The translations under genes and the position numbers were made by a program. Below are positions 1 through 8,201 of a stretch of 64,000 nucleotides of DNA, piece after piece. The first letter of the stretch is position 1. Every line of letters begins with the position of its first letter. The DNA is from JBDZVM01 sp040255675 (GTDB taxonomy: Bacteria; Actinomycetota; Actinomycetes; Acidothermales; Acidothermaceae), in NCBI GenBank assembly GCA_040255675.1, contig JBDZVM010000001.1, forward strand, positions 124,001-188,000, in the 5' to 3' direction. The notes below the pieces were generated by a model. The model had not been told where the DNA came from and made no database searches. It was given only the letters and a program-made list of their open reading frames with translations.

Positions 1-735
1 TCGGTGGTCGGCGGCGTGATGCGCTCGCCGCTGACCGGCATCGTGTTCTCCCTCGAACTCACGCACGCCTGGTCGACTCTCCTACCGCTCGCGGTATGCA
101 CCGCCGCCGCCTACGGGCTTTCCGTGCTCGTGTTGAAGCGGTCGGTGCTCACCGAAAAGGTCGCTCGCCGAGGCCTGCACCTCAGCCGCGAATACGACGT
201 CGACCCGCTCGAGGTGTTGCTCGTGCACGAGGTCATGGACGCCGAGTTCACCAGCTTCTCTCCTGATACGCCGCTCGACACGGCGGCCGCGTCGTTCCTC
301 GCGGGGCATCGCCAGACCCGTAATGCCAAGCACCGGCAGCGGCTGTATCCCGTACTCGACAGCCAACTTCGACTGCACGGCATCGTCACCAGACGCGACA
401 TGCTCGACGCGGCGCTCGGTGGTGCCGCGCAAGACGCGCTGGTGCGCGACATCATGGTCGATCCGGTGGTCGCCTACCCCGACGAGACGTTGCGAGTGGT
501 CGCGAATCGCATGGCCGAAGCGCAGGTGTCGCGCTTGCCTGTCGTCGACCGTAACGATCCGAAACGCATCCGCGGTGTCGTCACGCTGGTCGACCTGCTG
601 GCGGGCCGGCGCAAAGACTTGTACGAGGAGCGCCACGCCGAACGGGTCATCAGGGTGCGGGTGCGTTCGGCAACCCCGGTCGGATCGCGTCCGCGGATAG
701 GCGCGCCGAAGCGTCGGCCGCTGGTTCGCCGTTAG
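1..735 (+). CDS. ClC-family chloride channel with C-terminal CBS pair (5' truncated)
   Basis: The reading frame is open from the first base, so the N-terminal channel helices lie outside the window. The visible start, GGVMRSPLTGIVFSLELT, matches a late ClC helix with the R-x-P-x-T-x-I-V-x-x-x-E-L pattern of voltage-gated chloride channels and H+/Cl- exchangers. One more membrane segment follows. After it come two CBS domains (about residues 75-135 and 145-205), which in this family sit in the cytosol and bind adenine nucleotides to set gating. The basic tail (PRIGAPKRRPLVRR) is probably disordered. The last 86 bp overlap the 3' end of the convergent MFS gene. The family call is firm; ion selectivity and transport mode cannot be judged from this fragment. 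Confidence 0.85.
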   Translation, partial: SVVGGVMRSPLTGIVFSLELTHAWSTLLPLAVCTAAAYGLSVLVLKRSVLTEKVARRGLHLSREYDVDPLEVLLVHEVMDAEFTSFSPDTPLDTAAASFLAGHRQTRNAKHRQRLYPVLDSQLRLHGIVTRRDMLDAALGGAAQDALVRDIMVDPVVAYPDETLRVVANRMAEAQVSRLPVVDRNDPKRIRGVVTLVDLLAGRRKDLYEERHAERVIRVRVRSATPVGSRPRIGAPKRRPLVRR

Positions 736-1933
736 GTTTCAAGGCTTCAGGAAGGCGCGTGGCGCGGAGCAAACGTCGTCCGATCATGATGCATGCGCTG
801 GCGGCTAAGGTAGCGACAGCCGCTGCCAACCACGCCGCCAGATACGAGGCGTGGTACGCGACAAGGCCTACCACGACCGGGCCAGCGACGCCCCCGAGCC
901 GTGCGCCGACCTGCGTGACACCGGTCGCGCCCCCGGGGGATTCCGGGTGGGAGCGAACCACCGCGAAATTGAACAAGCCGTTCCAGCCCCACCCCGCACC
1001 GAGCGCGATCATCGCCCCGATGACGAACGACGGTTTCGACGCTGTACCGGATCCGATCGCTAGGAGCACGTAGCCGGCAGTGGAGATCAATGCCATCCGC
1101 GCCACCACTCGGAAATGTCCTTCACCGCGTTTGTCGGCGCGGTAACCGGTGATCAGGCGCACCGCCATCGCGGTGACGCTGGCGAGCGCGGCGATCAAAC
1201 CAGCGTTTCCCTGACCGATGCCGATCTCGACCGCCGCGATCACGATGAAGGCGGCAAGCGAACTCGCGGCGAACTGACCAAGACCCATGCCGGCGGAGAG
1301 CCAGGTGAGCGGCCCGAGCGCGAGAGCCTCTCGTTTTTCGGCTCGCCGGCGGTTTCGCCGATCTGCCAGCTTGGTCTTTGGGGACGGTAGGAGAAGGACG
1401 GTGAGCGGCGCGGCGATAGCTGTCAGCCCGAACGCCCACCGCCAGCCGACGGTCAGGGCGACTACCGGCACGGCAAGCCCGCCGAGCAGGGCGGCGAACG
1501 GTACCGCGCTTTGTTTGACGCCAAAGGCCATGCCTTGATGAGCGACGTCGATGCGGCGCGCGATAAAAAGATTGGTCGCGGTGCTGATGGCCGAACTCAC
1601 CACGCCGCAGATCGTGAGCAAGATCGCGAAGGTTGACCATGACGACGTGACGGTTGCCAGGCAGAGGAGTAGCGCGGCCATCGACAAAGCGCTCGCCCGC
1701 ATCATCCGGACGGCGCCGATCTCGTCAGAGAGCCTGCCCAGCGGGATCGCGCCGACCGCGGCGCCGAGGTAGTAGAGCGTGATCACGACACCGAGCGCCG
1801 CGTTACCGAAATGCAGCGACTCGCGAAGCTCGACAGCGAGCGTCCCGGCCAGGAAGACCGGCAACGTGCCGCTCACCATCACCAGCGAGGCACCGGCGAG
1901 ATCGCGTGCGGTAGAACGAGCGGAATCAGCCAA
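650..1933 (-). CDS. MFS transporter
   Basis: A 427-residue membrane protein with about 12 hydrophobic segments. The loop between helices 2 and 3 carries the major facilitator motif A-like sequence GRLSDEIGAVR, and a second copy-like loop (GYRADKRGEGHFR) lies in the C-terminal half, as expected for the two-fold MFS repeat. The N-terminus has a short hydrophilic lead before helix 1, so the ATG at 1933 is reasonable. The hydrophilic C-terminal 40 residues overlap the convergent ClC gene. No neighbour suggests a substrate. It is a sugar-phosphate/drug-type MFS by general look only, so the substrate is unknown. Confidence 0.8.
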   Translation of the reverse strand: MADSARSTARDLAGASLVMVSGTLPVFLAGTLAVELRESLHFGNAALGVVITLYYLGAAVGAIPLGRLSDEIGAVRMMRASALSMAALLLCLATVTSSWSTFAILLTICGVVSSAISTATNLFIARRIDVAHQGMAFGVKQSAVPFAALLGGLAVPVVALTVGWRWAFGLTAIAAPLTVLLLPSPKTKLADRRNRRRAEKREALALGPLTWLSAGMGLGQFAASSLAAFIVIAAVEIGIGQGNAGLIAALASVTAMAVRLITGYRADKRGEGHFRVVARMALISTAGYVLLAIGSGTASKPSFVIGAMIALGAGWGWNGLFNFAVVRSHPESPGGATGVTQVGARLGGVAGPVVVGLVAYHASYLAAWLAAAVATLAASACIMIGRRLLRATRLPEALKPNGEPAADASARLSADAIRPGLPNAPAP

Positions 1934-2159
1934 CGCAGGTGGTCATTCGCGCGTTTGGCATGCGTCGCACCGTACTACGACGCGGCGCGCCGGACGCGCC
2001 GCACGCCGGACACATCCGGGCCGGCCGCGTCGAAGCCGAACGCGTACTCGCGACCCGCGCGATCGCCGTGCGAACCGATGATTTTTGATTGCCGCTTCCG
2101 TCTTAGGTCGTGTTGACTGTTCATCAAAGCGGCACCGCGAGGTGCGGGAGGAGTGACCC

Positions 2160-3275
2160 ATGAGCGGGGTACGGGTACTCGTCGGTACGCGCAAAGGCGC
2201 GTTCGTCTTAACGGCCGACGGCAAGCGCGAAAACTGGCAGGTGAGCGGCCCGTACTTCGGCGGGTGGGAGATCTATCACGTCAAGGGCTCGCCAGCCGAT
2301 CCCGATCGAATCTACGCGTCGCAATCGAGCGCCTGGTTCGGTCAAGTCGTGCATCGATCCGACGACGGCGGCAACAGCTGGGAGCCGGTCGGCAACCAGT
2401 TCGCCTACGACGGTGTTCCGGGCACGCATCAGTGGTACGACGGCTCTTTGCGCCCGTGGGAGTTCACCCGGGTCTGGCATCTCGAACCGTCGCTCACCGA
2501 CCCCGATCTCGTTTACGCGGGTGTGCAAGACGCCGCGCTGTTTCGCTCCGTCGACGGCGGGCGCGTGTGGGAGGAGATGTCAGGGCTGCGCCGACACGAC
2601 ACCGGGCCGTCGTGGCAGCCGGGCGCGGGCGGGTTGTGCCTGCACACGATCTTGCTCGACCCAACCGATGCGGCCCGCATGTACGTCGCTATCTCGGCAG
2701 CCGGTGTCCTTCGCACCGACGACGGCGGAAAGTCGTGGAAGCGCGCGAACAAAGGCCTGAAGTCGGGTGAGATCCCCGACCCCGACGCCGACGTGGGGCA
2801 CTGCGTGCATCGCCTGGCCATGCACCCCTCTCGCCCCAACGTCTTGTTCATGCAGAAGCATTGGGACGTCATGCGAAGCGACGACGCGGCCGAGAACTGG
2901 TACGAAATCAGCGGCGACCTCCCGACCGATTTTGGTTTCGTCATCGACGTGCACGCGCACGAGCCCGACACCGTTTACGTCGTTCCGATCAAAAGTGATT
3001 CCGAGCATTACGTGCATGACGGCAAGCTGCGCGTCTACCGAAGCCGCACGGGCGGCAACGAATGGGAGCCGCTCACGAAAGGGCTGCCGCAAAGCCACTG
3101 CTACGTCGACGTCTTGCGCGACGCGATGGCGGTCGACTCGCTCGACGAGTGCGGCATCTATTTCGGCACGACGGGCGGCCAGGTTTACGCGTCGTCCGAC
3201 GCGGGCGATTCGTGGACGCCGATCGTGCGCGACCTGCCTCCGGTGTTGTCGGTCGAGGTGCAGACGCTACCGTGA
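2160..3275 (+). CDS. Asp-box (BNR/sialidase-like) beta-propeller protein
   Basis: A 371-residue protein with no signal peptide, so probably cytosolic. It carries about six Asp-box motifs of the S/T-x-D-x-G-x-x-W type, for example SDDGGNSWEPV, SVDGGRVWEEM, TDDGGKSWKRA, SRTGGNEWEPL and SSDAGDSWTPI. These mark the blades of sialidase/sortilin-like propellers. I see no sialidase active-site arginine triad, so a glycosidase role is not supported. A strong ribosome site, GGGAGGAG, lies 6 bases before the ATG. The stop codon overlaps the GTG start of the MoaD-like gene (GTGA), so the two are translationally coupled. The function is unknown; the pairing with a sulfur-carrier-like protein is the best clue. 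Confidence 0.8.
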   Translation: MSGVRVLVGTRKGAFVLTADGKRENWQVSGPYFGGWEIYHVKGSPADPDRIYASQSSAWFGQVVHRSDDGGNSWEPVGNQFAYDGVPGTHQWYDGSLRPWEFTRVWHLEPSLTDPDLVYAGVQDAALFRSVDGGRVWEEMSGLRRHDTGPSWQPGAGGLCLHTILLDPTDAARMYVAISAAGVLRTDDGGKSWKRANKGLKSGEIPDPDADVGHCVHRLAMHPSRPNVLFMQKHWDVMRSDDAAENWYEISGDLPTDFGFVIDVHAHEPDTVYVVPIKSDSEHYVHDGKLRVYRSRTGGNEWEPLTKGLPQSHCYVDVLRDAMAVDSLDECGIYFGTTGGQVYASSDAGDSWTPIVRDLPPVLSVEVQTLP

Positions 3276-3577
3276 CTCTCGAAATTCGCGTCGTCTTGCC
3301 GGCGCACCTTCGCAACCTCGCGAAGGTGCACGGCGAGGTCGAGCTGGCGGTCGACGGCGAGATCACCCAGCGCCGGATCCTCGACGCCCTCGAGGCGCGG
3401 TACCCGATGCTGCGCGGCACGATCCGAGACCACGTCAGCGGAAAGCGTCGCCCGTTCGTGCGGTTCTTCGCGTGCGAGCAAGACCTTTCGCACGAGTCGC
3501 CCGACGCGCTCTTACCTGACGCCGTCGCGAAGGGCGCCGAACCGTTCCTCGTCGTCGGGGCGATGGCGGGCGGCTGA
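3272..3577 (+). CDS. MoaD/ThiS-like small ubiquitin-fold protein
   Basis: The GTG at 3272 gives a 101-residue product beginning MTLEIRVVLPAHLRNLAKV. The pattern is that of the MoaD/ThiS/CysO superfamily: an initial strand, an L-A/G-x-x-x-E-V-E-L segment, a helix (RRILDALEARYPMLR), a second-half strand (RPFVRFFACEQDL) and an exact C-terminal Gly-Gly (VVGAMAGG). In this family the terminal glycine is adenylated and thiocarboxylated, making the protein a sulfur donor. The start overlaps the stop of the propeller gene, so the two form a coupled pair. No MoeB-like activating enzyme and no molybdopterin or thiamine gene is in the window. The carrier role is inferred from fold and terminus. Confidence 0.75.
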   Translation: MTLEIRVVLPAHLRNLAKVHGEVELAVDGEITQRRILDALEARYPMLRGTIRDHVSGKRRPFVRFFACEQDLSHESPDALLPDAVAKGAEPFLVVGAMAGG

Positions 3578-3663
3578 TCGGTTTTTCACAGGGCTGAATT
3601 TCGTCGTCCACAGGCGAGGTTTCGCCACTTCGAAGCGCGGCGGATTCGCGATGTGCTGAGGGC

Positions 3664-4734
3664 ATGACATCCAACGCCCTCGAAAAACCGGTGAAGTTGC
3701 GCACGCCAGCCGACATCGTCGACGCGGTGCCGCATCTGGTTCATTTCCATCCGGCCAACTCGGTCGTCGTCGTCGCGCTGCATGGCGAGCGCCGTCGCCT
3801 CGGTGTGGTATTCCGCATGGACTTGCCACCTCAAAAGCATGCGTCGCGGGTCGCCGAAGCGTCCGTCGAATACCTCCAGCGCAACAAGGCGTCGTCCGCG
3901 ATCGTCGTTTTCTATCCGCCAAGCGGCGGTCGTGCGCACCCGGCGGTGCAAGCGCTCGCCGCCCAGCTGACCAGGCGGCTGGCTGCCGCCGACATCGGCG
4001 TCACCGAAATGCTCTGCGTCGCCGAAGGCAGGTGGTGGTCGCTTTCGTGTTCCGACAACGCGTGTTGCCCTGCGGACGGCACACCGTTCGAGGCCGATCC
4101 GGCGTCGCCGATGGCAGCCGCGATGGCATTGGGCGGCCGGGTCACGCTGCCCTCGCGCGACGACCTTGCGCGCACCCTCGAGCCTGTCGCCGGTTTGGCC
4201 GCGACCGCCATGGGCTACGCGCTGTCGCGTGCCAGGCAGCGCCTGGAGGCGCGACGCGAAGACGTCGGCGGTGGCGTGGTGGTGCTCGAGTCGATCGCCG
4301 CGTTCGAATCGACCGTCAAAGCGCGGCGGGTCGACGATTCACCGGCGCCGCTCGACTGCGACACCGCGGCCGTTTTGATTGCGGCGCTCGACGACGTCAA
4401 CGTTCGCGACGAGATCATTTCTTGGTTCGACGACGACTGGGGTGAGCTCACGCTCGCGCTCATGGGCGAACTGGTGCGCCGAGCGGTGCCGCCGTTCGAC
4501 ATCGTGCCGTTGACCGTTTACGGCTGGCTCAGCTATCTGCACGGAAACGGCGCGATCGCCGGTATGGCCGTCGATCGGGTACCGGCCCACGGGCCAGGTA
4601 ACGGCATGCTGCGCATTCTCGACGACGCGCTTCGTGGCGGCTTGAATCCCGAAACGTTCAAGCCGAACCTGCGGCTCCTTCGCCGTACCGTCGCCGCTAG
4701 CGCTCAGCGTCAACCCCCGGACGTTCGTCCCTAG
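3664..4734 (+). CDS. DUF4192 domain protein
   Basis: A 356-residue protein that matches the actinobacterial DUF4192 family. It opens with KLRTPADIVDAVPHLVHFHPANSVVVVAL, which is the usual start of this family (a 'limit' segment, then 'LGFxPxxSVVVV'). The body alternates beta strands and amphipathic helices, and a late segment, PLTVYGWLSYLHGNGAIAGMAVDR, matches the family's conserved 'WLAWxxGNGxxAxxAxxR' region. Such proteins are nearly universal in actinobacteria and have no settled function. There is no signal peptide or membrane segment. It stands alone, with 86 bp before it and 49 bp after it. Confidence 0.85.
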   Translation: MTSNALEKPVKLRTPADIVDAVPHLVHFHPANSVVVVALHGERRRLGVVFRMDLPPQKHASRVAEASVEYLQRNKASSAIVVFYPPSGGRAHPAVQALAAQLTRRLAAADIGVTEMLCVAEGRWWSLSCSDNACCPADGTPFEADPASPMAAAMALGGRVTLPSRDDLARTLEPVAGLAATAMGYALSRARQRLEARREDVGGGVVVLESIAAFESTVKARRVDDSPAPLDCDTAAVLIAALDDVNVRDEIISWFDDDWGELTLALMGELVRRAVPPFDIVPLTVYGWLSYLHGNGAIAGMAVDRVPAHGPGNGMLRILDDALRGGLNPETFKPNLRLLRRTVAASAQRQPPDVRP

Positions 4735-4783
4735 TAACCCCACCCGCGGCGAGGGAGGCTACGGCCTGGCGGCATCCGGCGAG

Positions 4784-7471
4784 GTGGGCGTGGCGGGGTA
4801 CATCCAGGAGCACGATCGGCGGCGCGGTCTCCAGCCCGATCAACAGCGCGATCTCCAGCCCGATCAGCGGCTTGGCGACGGCCCCGCGCTCGACCTCACC
4901 TTCGCCGCGAGCCTTTCGGCAGACGAGGTCTTGCGCCGGCTTGACACGAGGGCGTCGGGCCTGACGACGGCTGAGGTGAAGGCCCGACTCGAGCAGTTCG
5001 GCCCGAACACGGTGCGATCCGACCGCGCCCGAGTGCTCAGCGTGCTCGTGCGCCAGATTCGTTCGCCGTTACTACTGCTCCTCTTCCTTGCCGCCACCGC
5101 GTCGTTTTTCCTCGGAGAACGTGCCGACGCGGTGATTATCGGCGTCATTCTCGGGGTGTCGGTCGGGCTCGGTTTCAGCAACGAGTACCGCGCCGAGAAG
5201 GCGGCGGAGGCATTGCACACCCAGATCCGGCACACCTGCGTCGTGCTGCGCGACCGCGCGCCGGCGTCCGTCGACGTGACCGAACTCGTACCGGGTGACG
5301 TCGTGGCTGTGCGACTCGGCGAGGTGGTGCCGGCCGATCTCCGGCTCCTCGAGGTCACCGGCTTGGAATGCGACGAGTCGATCCTCACCGGCGAGTCGCT
5401 GCCCGTGGCCAAAACCAGCGGCGCGGTCGCGCCTAATTCGGCTCTTGCCGAGCTGAGCAGCGCGGCGCTGATGGGAACCGTCGTCCATGCGGGTTTCGGG
5501 CGGGGCGTCGTGGTCTCGAGCGGGCCGAGAACCGAGTTCGGCCATATCGCCGCTGGCCTGACCGAGCGCGAGCCCGAGACAGAATTTCAGGTCGGCCTGC
5601 GCCGATTCTCCGTCCTCCTTATTCAGGTCGCGGCTGTGTTGACCGCCTCGATCTTCGTCATCAACGTCGTGCTGCACCGGCCCGTTCTCGACGCGTTGCT
5701 TTTCTCTCTCGCGATCGCGGTGGGTATCACGCCGCAGTTGCTTCCGGCAGTGGTGTCGACCAGTCTCGCGGCGGGCTCGCATCAGCTGGCGCGCCGCAAG
5801 GTGCTCGTCAAAAGGCTGGTGTGCATTGAAGACCTCGGCGACATCGACGTCTTGTTCACCGACAAGACCGGCACTCTCACGGAGGGGCGAATCGGGTTCA
5901 TGCGGTCGACGACTCCTGATGGTGCCGTCGACTCGCGGCCCCTGCTGCTTGGCCTGCTCTGCACCGAGGCGACAGAGTCGGCCGCCGGAGTCGTCGGCGG
6001 GAATCCGCTCGACACCGCCCTCTGGGAATCCCCAGCGGCACGGCCGTTGCTCAACGCGGTTGGCGAGTATTGGCGCCTCGCGACGTTGCCGTTCGACCAC
6101 GAGCGGCGGATCGTCTCCGTGCTCGTCGAAGGTCACGAGCGGCAGCGCATGCTGGTGAGTAAAGGCGCACCCGAAAGTGTGCTCGAGCGGTGCACCGGCG
6201 TGCCCAACAGCGCTCACGAAACGCTCGACGCCGAATTCGGCGCCGGCAGCCGAGTCATTGCGGTGGCCACCCGTGCGCTGCCCGGCCAGCAAAGCATTAC
6301 CCCGGACGACGAAAAAGACTTGACGCTACAGGGCTTTCTCATTTTCCTCGATGCGCCGAAGAGAAGTGCCGCAGCGGCAATCGAGCGGCTGGCCGCGCTC
6401 GGACTCACGCTGAAAGTCGTGACGGGCGACAACCCGAGGGTGGCCGCGAAGGTCTGCCGCGAGCTTGGCCTTCCCGACGGCCCGGTTGTCACGGGCACGC
6501 GACTCGACGACGTCGACGACGTTGAACTCGCCAAACTCGTCGCAGACAGCGCGATCTTCGCCCGAGTAAGTCCCGAACACAAAGCGCGTATCGTACGGGC
6601 GGCGCGTCGGGGCGGTGGCGACGTCGCGTTCCTCGGCGACGGGGTGAACGACGCGGTGGCGTTACACGCTGCCGACGTCGGAATATCGGTCGATTCAGCG
6701 ACCGACGTCGCGAAAGACGCGGCCGATGTCATTTTGCTGGAAAAGGATTTGGGTGTGCTCGCCGACGGCGTCGTCGAGGGCAGGAGGATTTTCGCCAACA
6801 CAATTAAATACGTACTCATGGGCACGTCGAGCAACTTCGGAAATATGTTCAGCGCCGCGGGTGCGTCCGCGATCCTTAGTTTCTTGCCGATGCTGCCGTC
6901 GCAACTTCTGCTCAACAACCTGCTCTACGATTCCAGCCAGCTCGCGATCCCCACCGATACCGTCGATGAAGAACAGCTCGCGCGGCCGTCGCGCTGGGAT
7001 ATCGCCTTCATTCGAAAGTTCATGCTCTTCTTCGGCCCCATCAGTTCGGTTTTCGACTTCGTCACTTTCGGCGTCATGGTGTGGGGGTTCAATGCCGGGC
7101 CGGCCTTGTTTCGCTCGGGCTGGTTCGTGGAGTCGCTTGCCACCCAGACGCTCGTCATCTTCGTCATCCGCACGAGGCGGGTGCCGTTTTTCCGTAGCCG
7201 GCCGAGCATTGCGTTATTGCTTTCGGCGCTCGGCGTGGTGTTGGTGGGTGCGCTGCTGCCGAGCATGCCGTTCGCCGACCTCTTGGGTTTTCAGCACTTG
7301 CCTCTCGCGTTTTTCCTCGCGCTAGTGCTCATGATTTCCGCCTACCTTGTGTTGATCGAACTCGGCAAGCGGTGGTTCTTCGGTGTTGCTTCGCCAGCGG
7401 CGCCCTCGATGAGGGTTCGGCGTTCGGGCTATCGTCTGCTGCGCAGGGCGCGCCGCTTCAGGCTGCCCTGA
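4784..7471 (+). CDS. mgtA: Magnesium-translocating P-type ATPase (MgtA/MgtB type)
   Basis: An 895-residue P-type ATPase, the normal length for P3B magnesium importers. It shows the actuator motif ILTGESLPV, the phosphorylation motif DKTGTLT with Asp near residue 360, and the hinge motif GDGVNDAVAL. The segment NNLLYDSSQLAIPTDTVDEEQLARPSRW closely follows the MgtA signature after helix 6 and separates it from CtpF-like calcium pumps. About ten membrane helices are visible. The chosen GTG start is uncertain: the first 40 residues are hydrophilic and contain a duplicated LQPDQ segment from a 24-bp tandem repeat, and the nearest GAGGGAGG site lies about 25 bases upstream. A start 6 bases later is equally possible. 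Confidence 0.88.
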   Translation: MGVAGYIQEHDRRRGLQPDQQRDLQPDQRLGDGPALDLTFAASLSADEVLRRLDTRASGLTTAEVKARLEQFGPNTVRSDRARVLSVLVRQIRSPLLLLLFLAATASFFLGERADAVIIGVILGVSVGLGFSNEYRAEKAAEALHTQIRHTCVVLRDRAPASVDVTELVPGDVVAVRLGEVVPADLRLLEVTGLECDESILTGESLPVAKTSGAVAPNSALAELSSAALMGTVVHAGFGRGVVVSSGPRTEFGHIAAGLTEREPETEFQVGLRRFSVLLIQVAAVLTASIFVINVVLHRPVLDALLFSLAIAVGITPQLLPAVVSTSLAAGSHQLARRKVLVKRLVCIEDLGDIDVLFTDKTGTLTEGRIGFMRSTTPDGAVDSRPLLLGLLCTEATESAAGVVGGNPLDTALWESPAARPLLNAVGEYWRLATLPFDHERRIVSVLVEGHERQRMLVSKGAPESVLERCTGVPNSAHETLDAEFGAGSRVIAVATRALPGQQSITPDDEKDLTLQGFLIFLDAPKRSAAAAIERLAALGLTLKVVTGDNPRVAAKVCRELGLPDGPVVTGTRLDDVDDVELAKLVADSAIFARVSPEHKARIVRAARRGGGDVAFLGDGVNDAVALHAADVGISVDSATDVAKDAADVILLEKDLGVLADGVVEGRRIFANTIKYVLMGTSSNFGNMFSAAGASAILSFLPMLPSQLLLNNLLYDSSQLAIPTDTVDEEQLARPSRWDIAFIRKFMLFFGPISSVFDFVTFGVMVWGFNAGPALFRSGWFVESLATQTLVIFVIRTRRVPFFRSRPSIALLLSALGVVLVGALLPSMPFADLLGFQHLPLAFFLALVLMISAYLVLIELGKRWFFGVASPAAPSMRVRRSGYRLLRRARRFRLP
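4828..4875 (+). repeat. 24-bp tandem duplication in the mgtA N-terminal region
   Basis: Two adjacent 24-bp units (4828-4851 and 4852-4875) share an exact 15-bp core, TCTCCAGCCCGATCA, and are similar in the remainder. The duplication is in frame and gives two LQPDQ peptides in the hydrophilic leader of the ATPase. Confidence 0.8.
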
Positions 7472-7483
7472 CGCGAAAAGTTT

Positions 7484-7511
7484 CCGAGCCGCGGGCCTGC
7501 CGCCTGCTCGG
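7484..7511. terminator. Possible bidirectional terminator hairpin
   Basis: CCGAGC at 7484-7489 pairs with GCTCGG at 7506-7511, and an outer GACGC/GCGTC pair (7470-7474 with 7511-7515) could extend the structure. It lies between the convergent ATPase and universal stress protein genes. There is no T-run, so the call rests on position and the inverted repeat. Confidence 0.3.
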
Positions 7512-7532
7512 CGTCAGCTCAAGTGGTGCGAC

Positions 7533-7979
7533 TCAAAACACCGTGCCGACGGGGACGACGACCACCGGGCAGGTCGCTTGCATGAGGCACGACTGGGTTA
7601 CGGAGCCAAGCAGCTTGCCGCCGTCGCGACCGTCGTGACCGTACCCGTGGCTTCCGATCACCAGCAAGTCGGCGTTTGCCGCCTCGTTCAAGAGCAAACG
7701 CACCGCTCCGCCTTCTTGCACGACGACGTCGGCCGCCAAGCCGTCGAGCACGTCGTTGAGGAGCCGGTCGACCAGCTTCTCGGCGGCTTCGGAGAGCTCC
7801 GACTCGATGCGGAAGGGGATGGAGCCCGGCAGCTCGGGGAACTGCCATGCGTGCACGACCCGCATGCGGCTGCGCGTCGCCCGGGCCTGATCGGCCGCCC
7901 AGCGCAACACGACTTCTGATTTCGCGGAGCCGTCGATACCGACGACGATGAGCGGGGCCGGCGAAGCGTCGGTAGCCAT
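7533..7979 (-). CDS. Universal stress protein (UspA family)
   Basis: A single Usp domain of 148 residues. The first strand, PLIVVGIDGSAKSEVVLRWA, has the family's conserved Asp and the D-G-S ribose/phosphate contact. The C-terminal ATP-binding loop runs GSHGYGHDGRDGGKLLGSVTQ, with three extra residues compared with the usual G-x2-G-x9-G-S/T spacing. The product ends CPVVVVPVG, as in most family members. The ATG at 7979 was chosen because an AAGGAGGG site lies just upstream; the longer open frame has no such site. It is divergent from the PEP synthase gene. USPs of this type are usually induced by hypoxia or stationary phase, which is inference here. Confidence 0.88.
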   Translation of the reverse strand: MATDASPAPLIVVGIDGSAKSEVVLRWAADQARATRSRMRVVHAWQFPELPGSIPFRIESELSEAAEKLVDRLLNDVLDGLAADVVVQEGGAVRLLLNEAANADLLVIGSHGYGHDGRDGGKLLGSVTQSCLMQATCPVVVVPVGTVF

Positions 7980-8201
7980 GACCACCCTCCTTCGCGCTTT
8001 TTCGATCTCGACGCTTTCGAGTCTGGCACCGCACGGTCGGCACAGTAGGGGGCGAAGGTCCTGGCGACACGTGGCCACACGGCCTGGCATCGCGTCGGCC
8101 GGAAGGCCCTTCGCCTCTTTGGCGACGAGCACCGCGCGCGTAGGAAAGCTTAAGTGCGTTGGGTAAGCACCGCAGAGGCGTTCAAACGGAGGAGGTCAGC
8201 G

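Noticed and set aside
3586..3612. DnaA-box-like sequences (TCGTCCACA) before the DUF4192 gene
   Set aside because: Only one near-match, with no cluster, AT-rich region or dnaA/dnaN neighbours, so no origin is claimed.
5072..6292. 406-codon antisense frame in mgtA
   Set aside because: Shadow of a well-supported P-type ATPase; no motif.
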